A stretch of DNA of 64,000 nt. Origin: Truepera sp965215315. GTDB taxonomy: Bacteria; Deinococcota; Deinococci; Deinococcales; Trueperaceae. Under the pieces are notes generated by a model. That model made no database searches, was not told where the DNA came from, and was given only the letters and a program-made list of their open reading frames with translations. The position numbers and the translations under genes are program-made. Within the stretch, counting starts at the first letter, position 1, and the number at the start of each line of letters is the position of its first letter. Positions 17,029-26,460 of the stretch are shown here, one piece after another. Where the stretch lies: assembly GCA_965215315.1 (NCBI GenBank), contig CBDCDB010000008.1, forward strand, positions 3,410,001 through 3,474,000, read 5' to 3'.

Positions 17029-18228
17029 TTACGACACGCCTTTATTCTTGTTATAGACGTCAAAAAACACGGCTAGTAAAAGTACAAGCCCTTTAATAAC
17101 CTGCTGCCAGTCGATACCAACGCCTAAAATCGACATGCCGTTATTCATTACGCCCATGACAAACGCGCCGATAACTGCGCCGATGACCGTCCCGACACCG
17201 CCGGTTGCCGACGCCCCGCCAATAAACGCGGCTGCGATGACGTCTAACTCGAACGAAGTTCCAGCTCCTGGCGTCGCCGTATTGAGCCGCGCGGCAAATA
17301 CCAACCCAGCTAGCGCCGCCAAGAAGCCCATATTCATAAAGGTCAAGAAGGTTAGCCGCTGGGTTTTGACGCCGGAGAGTTTGGCCGCCTTGACGTTACC
17401 GCCGAGCGCGTAGATACGCCGACCAATCGTGGTTTGGGTTGACACAAATGAATAGAGCAAGATCAGCACGAACATGACGACCAGCACGTTTGGTAACCCC
17501 CGGTATGACGCCAGTAGGTAACAGAGGTACATGATCGCGCCGACCACAAGCATATTTTTCAGCATAAAAAAAGCGAGCGGTTCGGCGCTTAGACCGTAAC
17601 GCACCTGTCCACGGCGTTGCCGGACGCTTAGTACGACCAGTGCGAGTGAGACGGCGGCACCTAACAGCAGCGAGGTAACGTGCACCTCTTCGCCGGAGAA
17701 GAAGTCAGGGATAAACCCCGAGCTGAGTTTTTGAAAGGTACTGGGAAACGGCCCGACGGACTGGCCCTGCAAAAGTGCCAAACTTAGTCCCCGGAAAACC
17801 AACATCCCCGCCAGCGTCACGATAAACGAAGGGATACCTAAAAACGCCACCCAGTAGCCTTGTGCCGCGCCGACAAGTATCCCAACGAATAAACAGACGA
17901 TTATAGTGAGCACCCAGTTGATGTGATAGTTGACCATCATAATAGCTGCGAGGCCGCCGACAAACCCAACCACCGAGCCGACCGAGAGGTCGATATGCCC
18001 TGCCACAATGACCAAGAGCATCCCGATAGCCATGATGACGATATACGAGTTTTGCAGGAGCAAATTGGTAACGTTAAGCGGTTTGAGCAGCACACCGCCC
18101 GTACGTACCTGAAAAAACAGCATGATCGCTAGCAGCGCGACTAGCATCCCATACTGCCGCACATTGCGGCGCAAAAGTTCACCCACGCCTTGTGTTTTAC
18201 TCTGCTTGGTTACCGTTACACTGCTCAC
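17029..18228 (-). CDS. mmsB: Sugar ABC transporter permease (MmsB/GguB type)
   Basis: A 399-residue permease of the BPD_transp_2 family with about ten helices; typical blocks are LLVIVAGHIDLSVGSVVGFVGG, YALGGNVKAAKLSGV (the EAA-like cytoplasmic loop) and AAAFIGGASATGGVGTVIGA. Its start overlaps the ATPase stop by 4 nt (18225-18228). Together with the next two genes it makes a ChvE-GguAB-like uptake system for pentoses or other monosaccharides, here most likely L-arabinose given the ara genes. Confidence 0.88.
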   Translation of the reverse strand: MSSVTVTKQSKTQGVGELLRRNVRQYGMLVALLAIMLFFQVRTGGVLLKPLNVTNLLLQNSYIVIMAIGMLLVIVAGHIDLSVGSVVGFVGGLAAIMMVNYHINWVLTIIVCLFVGILVGAAQGYWVAFLGIPSFIVTLAGMLVFRGLSLALLQGQSVGPFPSTFQKLSSGFIPDFFSGEEVHVTSLLLGAAVSLALVVLSVRQRRGQVRYGLSAEPLAFFMLKNMLVVGAIMYLCYLLASYRGLPNVLVVMFVLILLYSFVSTQTTIGRRIYALGGNVKAAKLSGVKTQRLTFLTFMNMGFLAALAGLVFAARLNTATPGAGTSFELDVIAAAFIGGASATGGVGTVIGAVIGAFVMGVMNNGMSILGVGIDWQQVIKGLVLLLAVFFDVYNKNKGVS

Positions 18229-19763
18229 GCGGCACCGACCCCCTCGAGCTTTACGATCTCACGCATAATACCCTCCTGCGATGCGTTTTCCCGGAGCATT
18301 TCGCCGACAAGCCGCCCCTCATTCATAACGTAAATACGGTCGCTCATGCCCAAGATTTCAGGAAGCTCCGACGAAATCAGGATGACTCCTTTGCCTTCAG
18401 CGGCAAGCTGACTAATAATCGTGTAGATTTCGAACTTCGCGCCCACGTCGACGCCACGGGTCGGTTCATCCAAAATCAGTACCGCAGGATCGGCAAAAAG
18501 CCATTTACTGAGAACGACTTTTTGCTGATTGCCACCAGAAAGGTTGAGCGTTTCTTGGGAGACGCTCGAACAGCGGATATTAAGCCGTTGACGGTAACGT
18601 TCAGCAACGGTGATCTCTTCGGGTTCGTCGATGACCAGCCCGTGCGTAACGGTAGCTAGATTAGCCAACGTGATGTTGTGTTTAATGTCTTGACCTAAAA
18701 TCAGGCCGTAATCTTTACGGTCTTCAGTCACGTAAGCGAGACCACTCCGGATAGCTTTACCTACCGTACTTACGTCGGCCTCTTCGCCGCTTAAAAGCAC
18801 CTGACCGCTAATTCGCTGTCCATATGAACGCCCAAACAAGCTCATCGCCAGCTCAGTACGCCCTGACCCCATCAGCCCGGCGATTCCGACGATTTCCCCT
18901 GCTTTAACGTGCAGGTTGACCCCCCGAATGATTTGACGTTCGCCCTGCAGGGGGTGAAAAACGTTCCAGTTTTTGACTTCAAAAATAGTCTCACCGACGT
19001 GCGCTTTGCGTTCGGGGTAGCGGCTCGTCAGTTCGCGGCCTACCATGCCCCGAATAATCTGGGCTTCACTGACCTCACTCGCGTGCATATCGAGCGTTTC
19101 GATGGTTTGTCCGTCGCGCAGAATTGTAACCGAATCAGCGACTTTAGAGATTTCGTTGAGCTTATGTGAAATAAGGATTGAGGTAATGCCCTGGGTTTTG
19201 AACTCCAAGAGCAGCTCGAGTAACGCCTGAGAATCACCCTCACTTAAGCTTGCAGTTGGCTCGTCTAAGATTAAAAGCTTGACCTCTTTAGCGAGCGCCT
19301 TGGCTATTTCGACGAGTTGCTGTTTGCCTACCCCAATGTCGGCAACCAGCGTGTCTGGAGCCTCGTTAAGCCCAACCTTGGCGAGCAGTTCACGCGTTTT
19401 GAGCGTCGCTTCTGACCACTTGATCACGCCAAACTTGGCGCGCTCATTACCCAAAAAGATATTTTCAGAAATCGACAAAAGTGGGATTAGTGCCAACTCT
19501 TGGTGGATGATGATAATGCCAAGCTTTTCGCTATCGCTAGTATCTCTAAAGCGGCACGGTTTATCCTGAAAGACGATTTCACCCTCATAGCTGCCGTGCG
19601 GATAGACGCCCGAAAGCACCTTCATCAAGGTGGATTTGCCCGCGCCGTTCTCACCTACGAGGGCGTGAATCTCACCCTCACGGACGCTGAAGGTCACGTC
19701 ACTTAAAGCTTTAACGCCCGGAAACGTCTTGGTAATACTGCGCATTTCTAAAATGGTCGACAT
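18225..19763 (-). CDS. mmsA: Sugar ABC transporter ATP-binding protein (MmsA/GguA type)
   Basis: A 512-residue protein with two fused ABC domains. The first has Walker A GENGAGKST and Walker B LLILDEPTASL; the second has the degenerate GLMGSGRTE loop, the signature LSGGNQQK and Walker B VLILDEPTRGVD. This duplicated layout is specific to the RbsA/XylG/MmsA group of monosaccharide importers. It is separated from chvE by 110 bp holding a long stem-loop. Confidence 0.92.
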   Translation of the reverse strand: MSTILEMRSITKTFPGVKALSDVTFSVREGEIHALVGENGAGKSTLMKVLSGVYPHGSYEGEIVFQDKPCRFRDTSDSEKLGIIIIHQELALIPLLSISENIFLGNERAKFGVIKWSEATLKTRELLAKVGLNEAPDTLVADIGVGKQQLVEIAKALAKEVKLLILDEPTASLSEGDSQALLELLLEFKTQGITSILISHKLNEISKVADSVTILRDGQTIETLDMHASEVSEAQIIRGMVGRELTSRYPERKAHVGETIFEVKNWNVFHPLQGERQIIRGVNLHVKAGEIVGIAGLMGSGRTELAMSLFGRSYGQRISGQVLLSGEEADVSTVGKAIRSGLAYVTEDRKDYGLILGQDIKHNITLANLATVTHGLVIDEPEEITVAERYRQRLNIRCSSVSQETLNLSGGNQQKVVLSKWLFADPAVLILDEPTRGVDVGAKFEIYTIISQLAAEGKGVILISSELPEILGMSDRIYVMNEGRLVGEMLRENASQEGIMREIVKLEGVGAA

Positions 19764-19799
19764 ATGTTCTCACAACCTCGCCAAAGTTAGCTTAAGAAA

Positions 19800-19829
19800 G
19801 CGTATGTACGCTAGCTAGCATACATACGC
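19800..19829 (-). promoter_or_regulatory. Near-perfect 30-nt inverted repeat between chvE and mmsA
   Basis: Arms GCGTATGTA and TACATACGC enclose CTAGCTAG; only one base pair mismatches and it would be a G-U wobble in RNA. Placed between a binding-protein gene and its ATPase gene, it probably acts as an mRNA stabiliser or partial terminator that keeps chvE expression above that of mmsA and mmsB, as known for other such operons. Confidence 0.6.
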
Positions 19830-19873
19830 CTGAAAATCTCTACGCTTGTAAGCCCAAGCGTGGTCCTAGCAGC

Positions 19874-20938
19874 TTACTGAAGCTCGGCTTCAGTGTAGTA
19901 GCCGCTGTCAATCAATACTTTTTTGTAGTTGTCTTTATCAACTAGTACCGGCGAAAGTAAATAAGACGGTACGACCTTGACACCGTTATCATAGGTTTCG
20001 GTGTCGTTAGTCGGGACCTCTCCACTGGATAAAAGCGCGTTGACCATCTCCACGGTAATACCAGCGAGTTCACGCGTATCTTTGAAGATCGTCGAAGTCT
20101 GCTCACCGGCGATAATCGATTTAACTGAGGGAACTTCGGCGTCCTGTCCGGTAATGACCGGCATCTTCAGGTCGTCACTTCCGTAGCCGACCCCCTTTAA
20201 CGACGAGATAATGCCGATGCTGAGGCCGTCGTAGGGTGAGAGTACAGCGTCAACCTGGGCGTCTGAGTAATACGCGCTTAGGAGGTTGTCCATCCGGGCC
20301 TGCGCCGCCGACCCACTCCAGCGCAGCGTTGAAACCTTATCCATGCCGGTCTGACCGCTCCCAACGACCAGCTTGCCTGCATCGATATAGGGCTGCAATA
20401 CCGACATCGCACCGTCGTAAAAGAAATAGGCGTTGTTGTCGTCGGGTGAACCGCCGAAGAGTTCGATGTTGTAGGGGCCGTCGGTGTTGCCCAAGTCGAG
20501 TGCGTCGCGTATATAAGAACCCTGCAAGACGCCCACCTGAAAGTTGTCAAAGGTCGCATAGTAATCAACATTTTCAGAGTCACGGATAAGGCGGTCGTAA
20601 GCGATTACCGGGATATCCTGATCGGCAGCCTGAAAAAGTACGTCGGAAAGGGTGGTGCCGTCGATGGAAGCGATGACGAGCGCGTCGACGCCTTTGACAA
20701 CCATATTTTCAACCTGTGCAAGCTGATTGGGAATATTATCGTCAGCGTATTGCAGGTCAGTGGCGTAACCAGCTGCTTCAAACTGCTTGACCATGTTGTT
20801 GCCATCGGCAATCCACCGAGCTGAAGACTTCGTTGGCATCGAGATACCGACGGTTCCTTTGTCTTGAGCTAAGGCAAGGCTAGAGAGGGTAAGTAGACCC
20901 AAAATCGTACCGGTAAGAGCAAACCGCAACGCTTTCAT
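19874..20938 (-). CDS. chvE: Monosaccharide-binding protein (ChvE type)
   Basis: A 354-residue periplasmic binding protein. ATG 20938 is chosen over an upstream ATG at 20983 because AGGAG lies 7 nt before it and a clean signal peptide follows (MKALRFALTGTILGLLTLSS, cut after ALA). The mature start GTVGISMPTKSSARWIADG and the repeats NIPNQLAQVENMVVKGVDAL and DIPVIAYDRLIRDSENVDYY are typical of ChvE. It should bind an aldose in the periplasm for MmsAB. A LacI-type operator lies 30 bp upstream of the start. Confidence 0.9.
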   Translation of the reverse strand: MKALRFALTGTILGLLTLSSLALAQDKGTVGISMPTKSSARWIADGNNMVKQFEAAGYATDLQYADDNIPNQLAQVENMVVKGVDALVIASIDGTTLSDVLFQAADQDIPVIAYDRLIRDSENVDYYATFDNFQVGVLQGSYIRDALDLGNTDGPYNIELFGGSPDDNNAYFFYDGAMSVLQPYIDAGKLVVGSGQTGMDKVSTLRWSGSAAQARMDNLLSAYYSDAQVDAVLSPYDGLSIGIISSLKGVGYGSDDLKMPVITGQDAEVPSVKSIIAGEQTSTIFKDTRELAGITVEMVNALLSSGEVPTNDTETYDNGVKVVPSYLLSPVLVDKDNYKKVLIDSGYYTEAELQ

Positions 20939-20967
20939 ACTGTTCTCCTGGTTATGAAATGTGCTTC

Positions 20968-20983
20968 TTGTGAACGCTAACAT
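20968..20983 (-). promoter_or_regulatory. LacI-type operator before chvE
   Basis: TTGTGAACGCTAACAT is a LacI-family palindrome with a central CG. It matches TTGTTAACGCTCACAA before araB at 13 of 16 positions. It lies 30 bp before the chvE ATG. Confidence 0.65.
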
Positions 20984-21009
20984 AAATTTGGCTTTTGGTC
21001 AAGTCTAGT

Positions 21010-21034
21010 TGAGGTAAAAGTTTCTTTTACCTCA
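21010..21034. promoter_or_regulatory. Perfect inverted repeat upstream of chvE
   Basis: TGAGGTAAAA (21010-21019) and TTTTACCTCA (21025-21034), 10-bp perfect arms with a 5-nt spacer. It sits about 70 bp upstream of chvE, upstream of the LacI operator. Either a second regulator's operator or a terminator for leftward transcription from the broken dehydrogenase gene. Confidence 0.5.
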
Positions 21035-21220
21035 GGTTTTTCACTATCTTCAAAGTAGATTTAGTTTTTAGAGCGTGGCTATTATAGCGCGCGCCGTCAC
21101 GCTAGGTGTAGGGTGAGGCTTTCGCTACTGACTAACTAAAAAATTCAGGCACCACTAGCCGCTGACTAAGACAACGGTCAATTGACCCTGTCCTACCCAC
21201 TGCTGTGATGTGCTCCAACA

Positions 21221-22350
21221 TCAGTCGTCGCCAAACGGGTATACCAAGCTTTTGATCACGCCGTCCTGGTAGTCCGCTTGAATTGCGAAGGCTTCGGGCG
21301 TCCCGGTAAGGCTAAACGTATGCGTCATAAGTGGAGCCAGGTTTACCTGACCACGCTGCACCATCTCAGTCGCCCGTGCGTATACGTGGCCCATCCTGCG
21401 CGAGAGCTTGATGCTTAAGCCCTTACGCCGCACCAGCGAGGCGTTTAAGGTAAACTGATCACCCTCGGGGATACCGACGAGCACCAACCGTCCACCAATT
21501 CTTACTGCTTCTGCTGCGTGCTGCGGCCCTAAGGGCGAGTTAGTCGCTTCGATTACTACGTCGACGCCCCGTCCATTTGTCCTCGTTTTGACCCCTGCCC
21601 ATGAGCTAAACGCCGCGTCTGCGCCCAAGGTAAGCGCAAGTTCGCGGCGATACTCGAGCGGATCAATTACAAAAAGCTGACCTGCGCCGCACCAGTGCGC
21701 CACCTGCATCATTAAGAGCCCGATAGGGCCAACACCTAACACCGCCACTGATTCGATTGGTTTTGGACGCGCCAGGTCAAGCGCGTGAACAGCGACGCCA
21801 ACCAAGAGGCTCGAGTGACGCCGCCGCTGCGCCAAAACCTACGGGGAGCGGCACCAGCTCTTCGGGCCGCGCGGTAATATAGCAGGTATCATCTGGGAAC
21901 AAACGCTCTCACCTTCAACTAAACCGTCTAGCACGCACATTCTGAGGTGATTACGGTAGCTTCTAACTGCTTAAGTGCTATATATTCCGCTAATGCTCCC
22001 TGGTACGGTGGTACCCCGGCAAATTTGACATTTGGGCACAGGTTGGGATATTCCAGCTGACACCACTCGCACGCTCCACACGGACGGTTCGGGTCGACGG
22101 CGACCAACGTACCAGGGGCTAGCTCACTTCCCTCAACGACCTCGGCAGCAAACTCATGACCTAAAATAAACGGCTCGGTAGCGTGGGTCGAACCGATCGC
22201 CCCCTCGAGATAATGATGTAGATCGCTGCCATAAACACCGACCGCCCTTACTCTGAGGAGCACTTCATCTGGAGCACGTTCAGGTTTCGGCACCGTCTCT
22301 ACACGAAGGTCACGAATACCGTGTAGTCCTGCGACGCGCCTTGTCGCCAT
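21221..22350 (-). pseudogene. Zinc-dependent alcohol/polyol dehydrogenase, broken by a MITE and a frameshift
   Basis: ATG 22350 starts a medium-chain dehydrogenase: HGIRDLRVETVPKPERAP, the zinc-site region GHEFAAEVVEG, and the structural-zinc Cys set CGACEWCQLEYPNLCPNVKF. At ALAEYIA the frame enters a 105-bp repeat (21878-21982) and stops. Beyond it the gene resumes with ARPEELVPLPVGFGAAAASLEP, then needs a 1-nt shift near 21805 to continue as LVGVAVHALDL, the Rossmann motif VAVLGVGPIGLLMMQ and the C-terminus. It starts right after the araA stop, so it was the fourth gene of the ara operon, perhaps an arabinitol or related polyol dehydrogenase. Confidence 0.82.
21878..21982 (+). repeat. MITE-like repeat, copy 3 (best preserved), inside the dehydrogenase gene
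   Basis: A 105-bp element bounded by TATAGCA (21878-21884) and TGCTATA (21976-21982), that is, 7-bp terminal inverted repeats. It interrupts an otherwise collinear coding sequence, which fixes its ends well. It has no ORF. Shared with copies at 13964, 15616, 27564 (reverse) and 57309/58603. Confidence 0.8.
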
Positions 22351-22351
22351 C

Positions 22352-23854
22352 TCAGTTCCGCAGTCCTTGAGCCAAGACATAGTAAAGATCGTTGTGCCGC
22401 AGTTCGTTCTTAAACGCTCTGAGTTTGGTGTCATCGTCAATCACTACCAGCTCAATTCCGGCTATTTTAGCAAAGTCTTCCAGCTGTTCGCTCGTCAGCG
22501 TGTAGCTGTAGACCGTATGATGTGCGCCGCCCGCGTAAAGCCACGCAGCTAAGGCCGTCTTAAAGTCAGGTTTGCACTGCCACACTGCCCGTGCCACCGG
22601 CAATTTCGGCAGTGGCGGGTGCGTCACGGCTTCGACCTCATTGACAATCAGCCGAAAACGGCTGCCTAGATCAATCAAAGACGCGTTGACGGCGGGGCCG
22701 GGGGGCGCGTCAAAGACTAGGCGTACCGGGTCGGCTTTGCCGCCGATCCCTAGAGGGTGAACCTCGAGCCTCGGTTTTTCAGCCGCGATACTCGGGCAGA
22801 CCTCCAACATATGTGACCCTAAAACGAGCGGCCCTGCCGGGTCCAGATGGTAGGTGTAATCTTCCATAAACGAGGTGCGCTCACCCCCCGCTATCACCTT
22901 AAGGGCGCGTAAGAGCACCGCCGTTTTCCAGTCGCCTTCTGCACCGAAGCCGTAGCCGTCAGCCATCAGGCGCTGCACTGCTAGACCCGGAAGTTGCGCT
23001 AAACCGTGCAGGTCTTCAAACGTCGTCGTAAAACCCTTGAAACCGCCCTCTGCTAAAAACGTCCGGAGACCGAGCTCGAGCCGTGCCCCGTACCGAAGCG
23101 CCCCATAGTTTTCTTGGCCTCGGTGTAGACCGTCAGCGACGTCGTAGCTCGTTTCGTAAACTTCGGTAAGCTCAGCTATCTCGGCGTCTGAAACGGCGTC
23201 TACACGTTCTACCAAGTCACCGACGCCGTAGCCGTTAACCGAAACGCCGAAGCGGATTTCTGCAGCGACTTTATCGCCCTCGGTGACGCCGACCTGCCGC
23301 ATATTGTCGCCGAAGCGGGCGAATTTGGCCCCTTGCAGGTCGCTCCAGGCGTGCGCCACTCGTACCCACGCACCGAGCTGCGCCTGCGTTTGGGCGTCCC
23401 GCCAATGACCGACCACGACTTTGCGCCCCAAACGCAGCCGGGTGTGCATAAAGCCCGCTTCACGGTCGCCGTGCGCGGCCTGGTTGAGGTTCATAAAGTC
23501 CATGTCAATTTCAGCCCACGGCAGATCGCGGTTGTACTGCGTATGGAGGTGGCACAGGGGCTTGTTGAGGCTTTGGAGCCCACCGATCCACATCCGCGAA
23601 GGTGAAAAGGTGTGCATCCACACGACTAACCCGGCGCAGTCCGGGTCACGGCTCGCCTCTAAACAGAGGGTGCGTATCTCTTCAGGCGTAGTCAAGAGAC
23701 CTTTGTAGACGAGCTCGAGCGGCACCTCTTCCGAGGCGTCAAGGGTTTGAGCGACCTCGAGGGCGTGCGCTGACACTTCCTCCAACGGGCCGGGGCCGTA
23801 GAGATGTTGTGAGCCGCAGACAAACCAGATTTGAGGTGTGGCGAGGTTTTTCAT
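22352..23854 (-). CDS. araA: L-arabinose isomerase
   Basis: A 500-residue enzyme converting L-arabinose to L-ribulose. Family blocks are clear: IWFVCGSQHLYGPGPLEEV at the start, VVWMHTFSPSRMWIGGL, QYNRDLPW, and metal-binding Glu/His regions such as YGFGAEGDWKTAVLLRAL and SFMEDYTYHLDP. Full length for the family. It follows araD by 44 bp and ends 1 nt before the dehydrogenase pseudogene start. Cytosolic; needs a divalent metal. Confidence 0.95.
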   Translation of the reverse strand: MKNLATPQIWFVCGSQHLYGPGPLEEVSAHALEVAQTLDASEEVPLELVYKGLLTTPEEIRTLCLEASRDPDCAGLVVWMHTFSPSRMWIGGLQSLNKPLCHLHTQYNRDLPWAEIDMDFMNLNQAAHGDREAGFMHTRLRLGRKVVVGHWRDAQTQAQLGAWVRVAHAWSDLQGAKFARFGDNMRQVGVTEGDKVAAEIRFGVSVNGYGVGDLVERVDAVSDAEIAELTEVYETSYDVADGLHRGQENYGALRYGARLELGLRTFLAEGGFKGFTTTFEDLHGLAQLPGLAVQRLMADGYGFGAEGDWKTAVLLRALKVIAGGERTSFMEDYTYHLDPAGPLVLGSHMLEVCPSIAAEKPRLEVHPLGIGGKADPVRLVFDAPPGPAVNASLIDLGSRFRLIVNEVEAVTHPPLPKLPVARAVWQCKPDFKTALAAWLYAGGAHHTVYSYTLTSEQLEDFAKIAGIELVVIDDDTKLRAFKNELRHNDLYYVLAQGLRN

Positions 23855-23898
23855 GCTGGAGCTTTCATATTGGCACCTGATTTCTAGCTACAAACGTG

Positions 23899-24549
23899 CT
23901 ACTGACCGTAAACATGTTGGTAACGCTCAAAGAGTTTGGCGACGTCTTCCGGGGCGATAGGCAGAGGTTGACCGAGTTGCAACGCTAAAAATGACGTCCG
24001 TGCCACGTCTTCACACATGATGGCGGCTTTGACCGCTTCTTTCGGCGTTTTGCCGACGGTAAAGACGCCGTGATTTTGCAAGATGATCGCAGGTGAGTTG
24101 TGCCCTGTAAGCACCCGCACGACCTCGCGTCCAATCTCGTCACCACCGATAAGCGCGAAGCCGCCACAGGGGATCGGCCCGCCGAATTCGTCAGCCATCG
24201 CGGTTAAAAAGCAAGGAATATCCTTACCTACAGCAGCAAAAGCCGTGGCGCAAGTAGAATGCGTATGAACGACGCCGCCCACCTCAGGCATATGCTGGTA
24301 GATGTAGGCGTGGGTAGCAGTGTCAGACGAAAACTTGTGCGGGCCGCTACTCGAGAGCGTTTCAAGCTCGACTTCGCACATATTCTCCGGGGTAAGGTCT
24401 TCAAACATAACCCCCGAAGGTTTAATGACCATAGCGGTACTACCCAGCTCTCGGCCGCTGATGTTGCCACTCGTCCAGGCGACGAGGTTATTGGCCGGTA
24501 AGAGCGCGTGCAGGTCGCAGACGGTTCTTCGGAGCGTCTCGAGGCTCAC
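23899..24549 (-). CDS. araD: L-ribulose-5-phosphate 4-epimerase
   Basis: A 216-residue class II aldolase/epimerase. It has the substrate loop TSGNISGR, the Ser/Gly region IKPSGVMFEDL, zinc ligands HTHSTCATAFA and the late His in ILQNHGVFTVG. It converts L-ribulose 5-phosphate to D-xylulose 5-phosphate, which enters the pentose phosphate pathway. ATG overlaps the araB stop by 4 nt (24546-24549), so it is coupled to araB. Confidence 0.93.
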   Translation of the reverse strand: MSLETLRRTVCDLHALLPANNLVAWTSGNISGRELGSTAMVIKPSGVMFEDLTPENMCEVELETLSSSGPHKFSSDTATHAYIYQHMPEVGGVVHTHSTCATAFAAVGKDIPCFLTAMADEFGGPIPCGGFALIGGDEIGREVVRVLTGHNSPAIILQNHGVFTVGKTPKEAVKAAIMCEDVARTSFLALQLGQPLPIAPEDVAKLFERYQHVYGQ

Positions 24550-26258
24550 TCGCCAACCTCATCTCGTACCCCAACCTCGACTGAGTTTTTGGCCTGTGCA
24601 GCGGCACCCTTGCGAAGCTCGCGCAAACGTTTCATTACGCCACCTGGCTCCTTAGCTGTGCTCCTGCCCAAGAGGTCGTGCAAATAGCAGTAATCTTTGT
24701 AAAGCTCGTTGTAGAATCCGACATTTTCTGGGATTGGCCGGTACACCACCTCGCTGAGGCTCCCCATTTTTTGGGCCGCTTCACCTATACCGGCGTAAGC
24801 TCCAGCGGCGACCGCTGCGTGCAGGGCGCTTCCGAGTGCCGGTCCCTGCTCGCTGCCGATCACGAAAATGTCGCGGTTACAAACGTCGGCGTAAATTTGC
24901 ATCATCAGTGGGTTTTTTGCCGGGAGTCCACCTGCTGCGATGATCTTAGTCACCGGTACGCCGCTATTTTCAAACGCTTCGATGATGATGCGTTTGCTAT
25001 AAGCGGTAGCTTCTAACAGCGCCCGGTAGATGTCCGGGGCGCTTGTCCCTAGCGTCATCCCGATCAGGAGCCCCGATAGGTCGGCGTCAACCAGGACGCT
25101 GCGGTTGCCATTAAACCAGTCGAGCGCCAAGAGACCATGTTCACCCGGACGCTGCGAGGCGGCTTCATCGGCTAACAGGCGGTGAAGGTCTTTTCCGGCA
25201 GCAGCAGCTTTTTCGGTGTAGTGGGGCGGCACACACTGTTTGACAAACCACGCGAAAATGTCTCCAACGCCGCTCTGCCCTGCTTCGTAGCCGTAGTAAC
25301 CGGGGATGATGCCCCCGTCAACGACGCCGCACATCCCCTCGGCTTCATGAAGTTCTTCAGCGACCAAAACGTCACACGTCGAGGTACCCATAATCATCAC
25401 GAACGTACCCGGCGCGACCTCACCGGTCGCGGGCAGCGTGACGTGCGCGTCCACATTAGCAACAGCGACCGCCGTACCGGGGTTGAGACCCGTCCAGTGC
25501 GCAGCTTCCTCACTGAGTCCACCAGCTTTGGCACCGAGCGGAACTAACTCCCGCGACATCTTAGTGTCCACTACGTCGGCGAAGTCAGGGTTTAAGGCGG
25601 CAAAATACGCTCGAGACGGAAAGCTGCCGTCTTGATAGATGGCTTTATACCCAGCAGTGCAGGCGTTACGCGTCTCTATCCCGGTCAGCTGCCAGACGAG
25701 CCAGTCGGCGGCCTCGAGCAGCCGGTCGGCTTCCCTGTAAATTCTGGGAGCTTCCTCGAGGATTTGGAGCGCTTTAGCGTAAAACCATTCTGAGGAATAT
25801 TTACCGCCATAACGCCCCAACCACGGTTCCCCACGTTCAGCGGCTAGAGCGTTGATGCGGTCGGCTTGGGGTTGCGCCGCGTGGTGTTTCCAGAGTTTGA
25901 CCCAAGCGTGCGGTTCATTTCGCAGTTCAGGCAAACGGCACAGGGGTGTCCCGTCTTTGAGCGTCGGCAGCATCGTACACGAGGTAAAGTCGATACCGAC
26001 GCCGATCACCTCATCTGGGGAGATGCTGCTCTCAGCGAGAATTGCCGGAACGGTCTGTTTAAGAACTTCGAGATAGTCGTCCGGGTTTTGCAGCGCCCAA
26101 TCGTTTGGCAGCTGAGTTCCATCAGGGAGTGTGCGGTCTAGTACCCCGTCTCCGTAAGCGTGAACCGCTGTCGCGATTTCAGCGCCGTCGGCGACGCGAA
26201 CCAGCAGCGCGCGGCCCGACTCAGTGCCATAATCAATACCTACTGTGTAAGTTGCCAA
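24546..26258 (-). CDS. araB: Ribulokinase
   Basis: A 570-residue FGGY-family kinase that phosphorylates L-ribulose. Seen are the ATP-binding start TVGIDYGTESGRALLV, the catalytic region VGIDFTSCTMLP, the VANVDAHVTLP block, the phosphate loop MGTSTCDVL and the C-terminal AAGGLPAKNPLMMQIYADV. AGGAGG precedes the ATG. It is the first gene of araB-araD-araA. Its promoter overlaps a LacI-type operator. Confidence 0.95.
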   Translation of the reverse strand: MATYTVGIDYGTESGRALLVRVADGAEIATAVHAYGDGVLDRTLPDGTQLPNDWALQNPDDYLEVLKQTVPAILAESSISPDEVIGVGIDFTSCTMLPTLKDGTPLCRLPELRNEPHAWVKLWKHHAAQPQADRINALAAERGEPWLGRYGGKYSSEWFYAKALQILEEAPRIYREADRLLEAADWLVWQLTGIETRNACTAGYKAIYQDGSFPSRAYFAALNPDFADVVDTKMSRELVPLGAKAGGLSEEAAHWTGLNPGTAVAVANVDAHVTLPATGEVAPGTFVMIMGTSTCDVLVAEELHEAEGMCGVVDGGIIPGYYGYEAGQSGVGDIFAWFVKQCVPPHYTEKAAAAGKDLHRLLADEAASQRPGEHGLLALDWFNGNRSVLVDADLSGLLIGMTLGTSAPDIYRALLEATAYSKRIIIEAFENSGVPVTKIIAAGGLPAKNPLMMQIYADVCNRDIFVIGSEQGPALGSALHAAVAAGAYAGIGEAAQKMGSLSEVVYRPIPENVGFYNELYKDYCYLHDLLGRSTAKEPGGVMKRLRELRKGAAAQAKNSVEVGVRDEVGE

Positions 26259-26338
26259 AACAAACCTCCTTGTCTAAGTTTCCTCACGTCACCCATACCA
26301 AGCGGCGAACTGCCTCCGAAACAGCTTCAACGAAGGTC

Positions 26339-26382
26339 TTGTTAACGCTCACAATCTAGCACTGCGGCAGCCGAAGCGTCAA
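26339..26382 (-). promoter_or_regulatory. araB promoter with overlapping LacI-type operator
   Basis: On the minus strand: -35 TTGACG (26377-26382), 18-bp spacer, -10 TAGATT (26353-26358), then the palindrome TTGTGAGCGTTAACAA (26339-26354) over the start site. A repressor bound there would block transcription. The same palindrome type precedes chvE. Confidence 0.7.
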
Positions 26383-26460
26383 CGCGCCCCTAGGTGGGGG
26401 TGGACGGACGTTGCACAAATTTGCTACAAACCCATACGCAGTTTCTGAATCAGACGGAAC

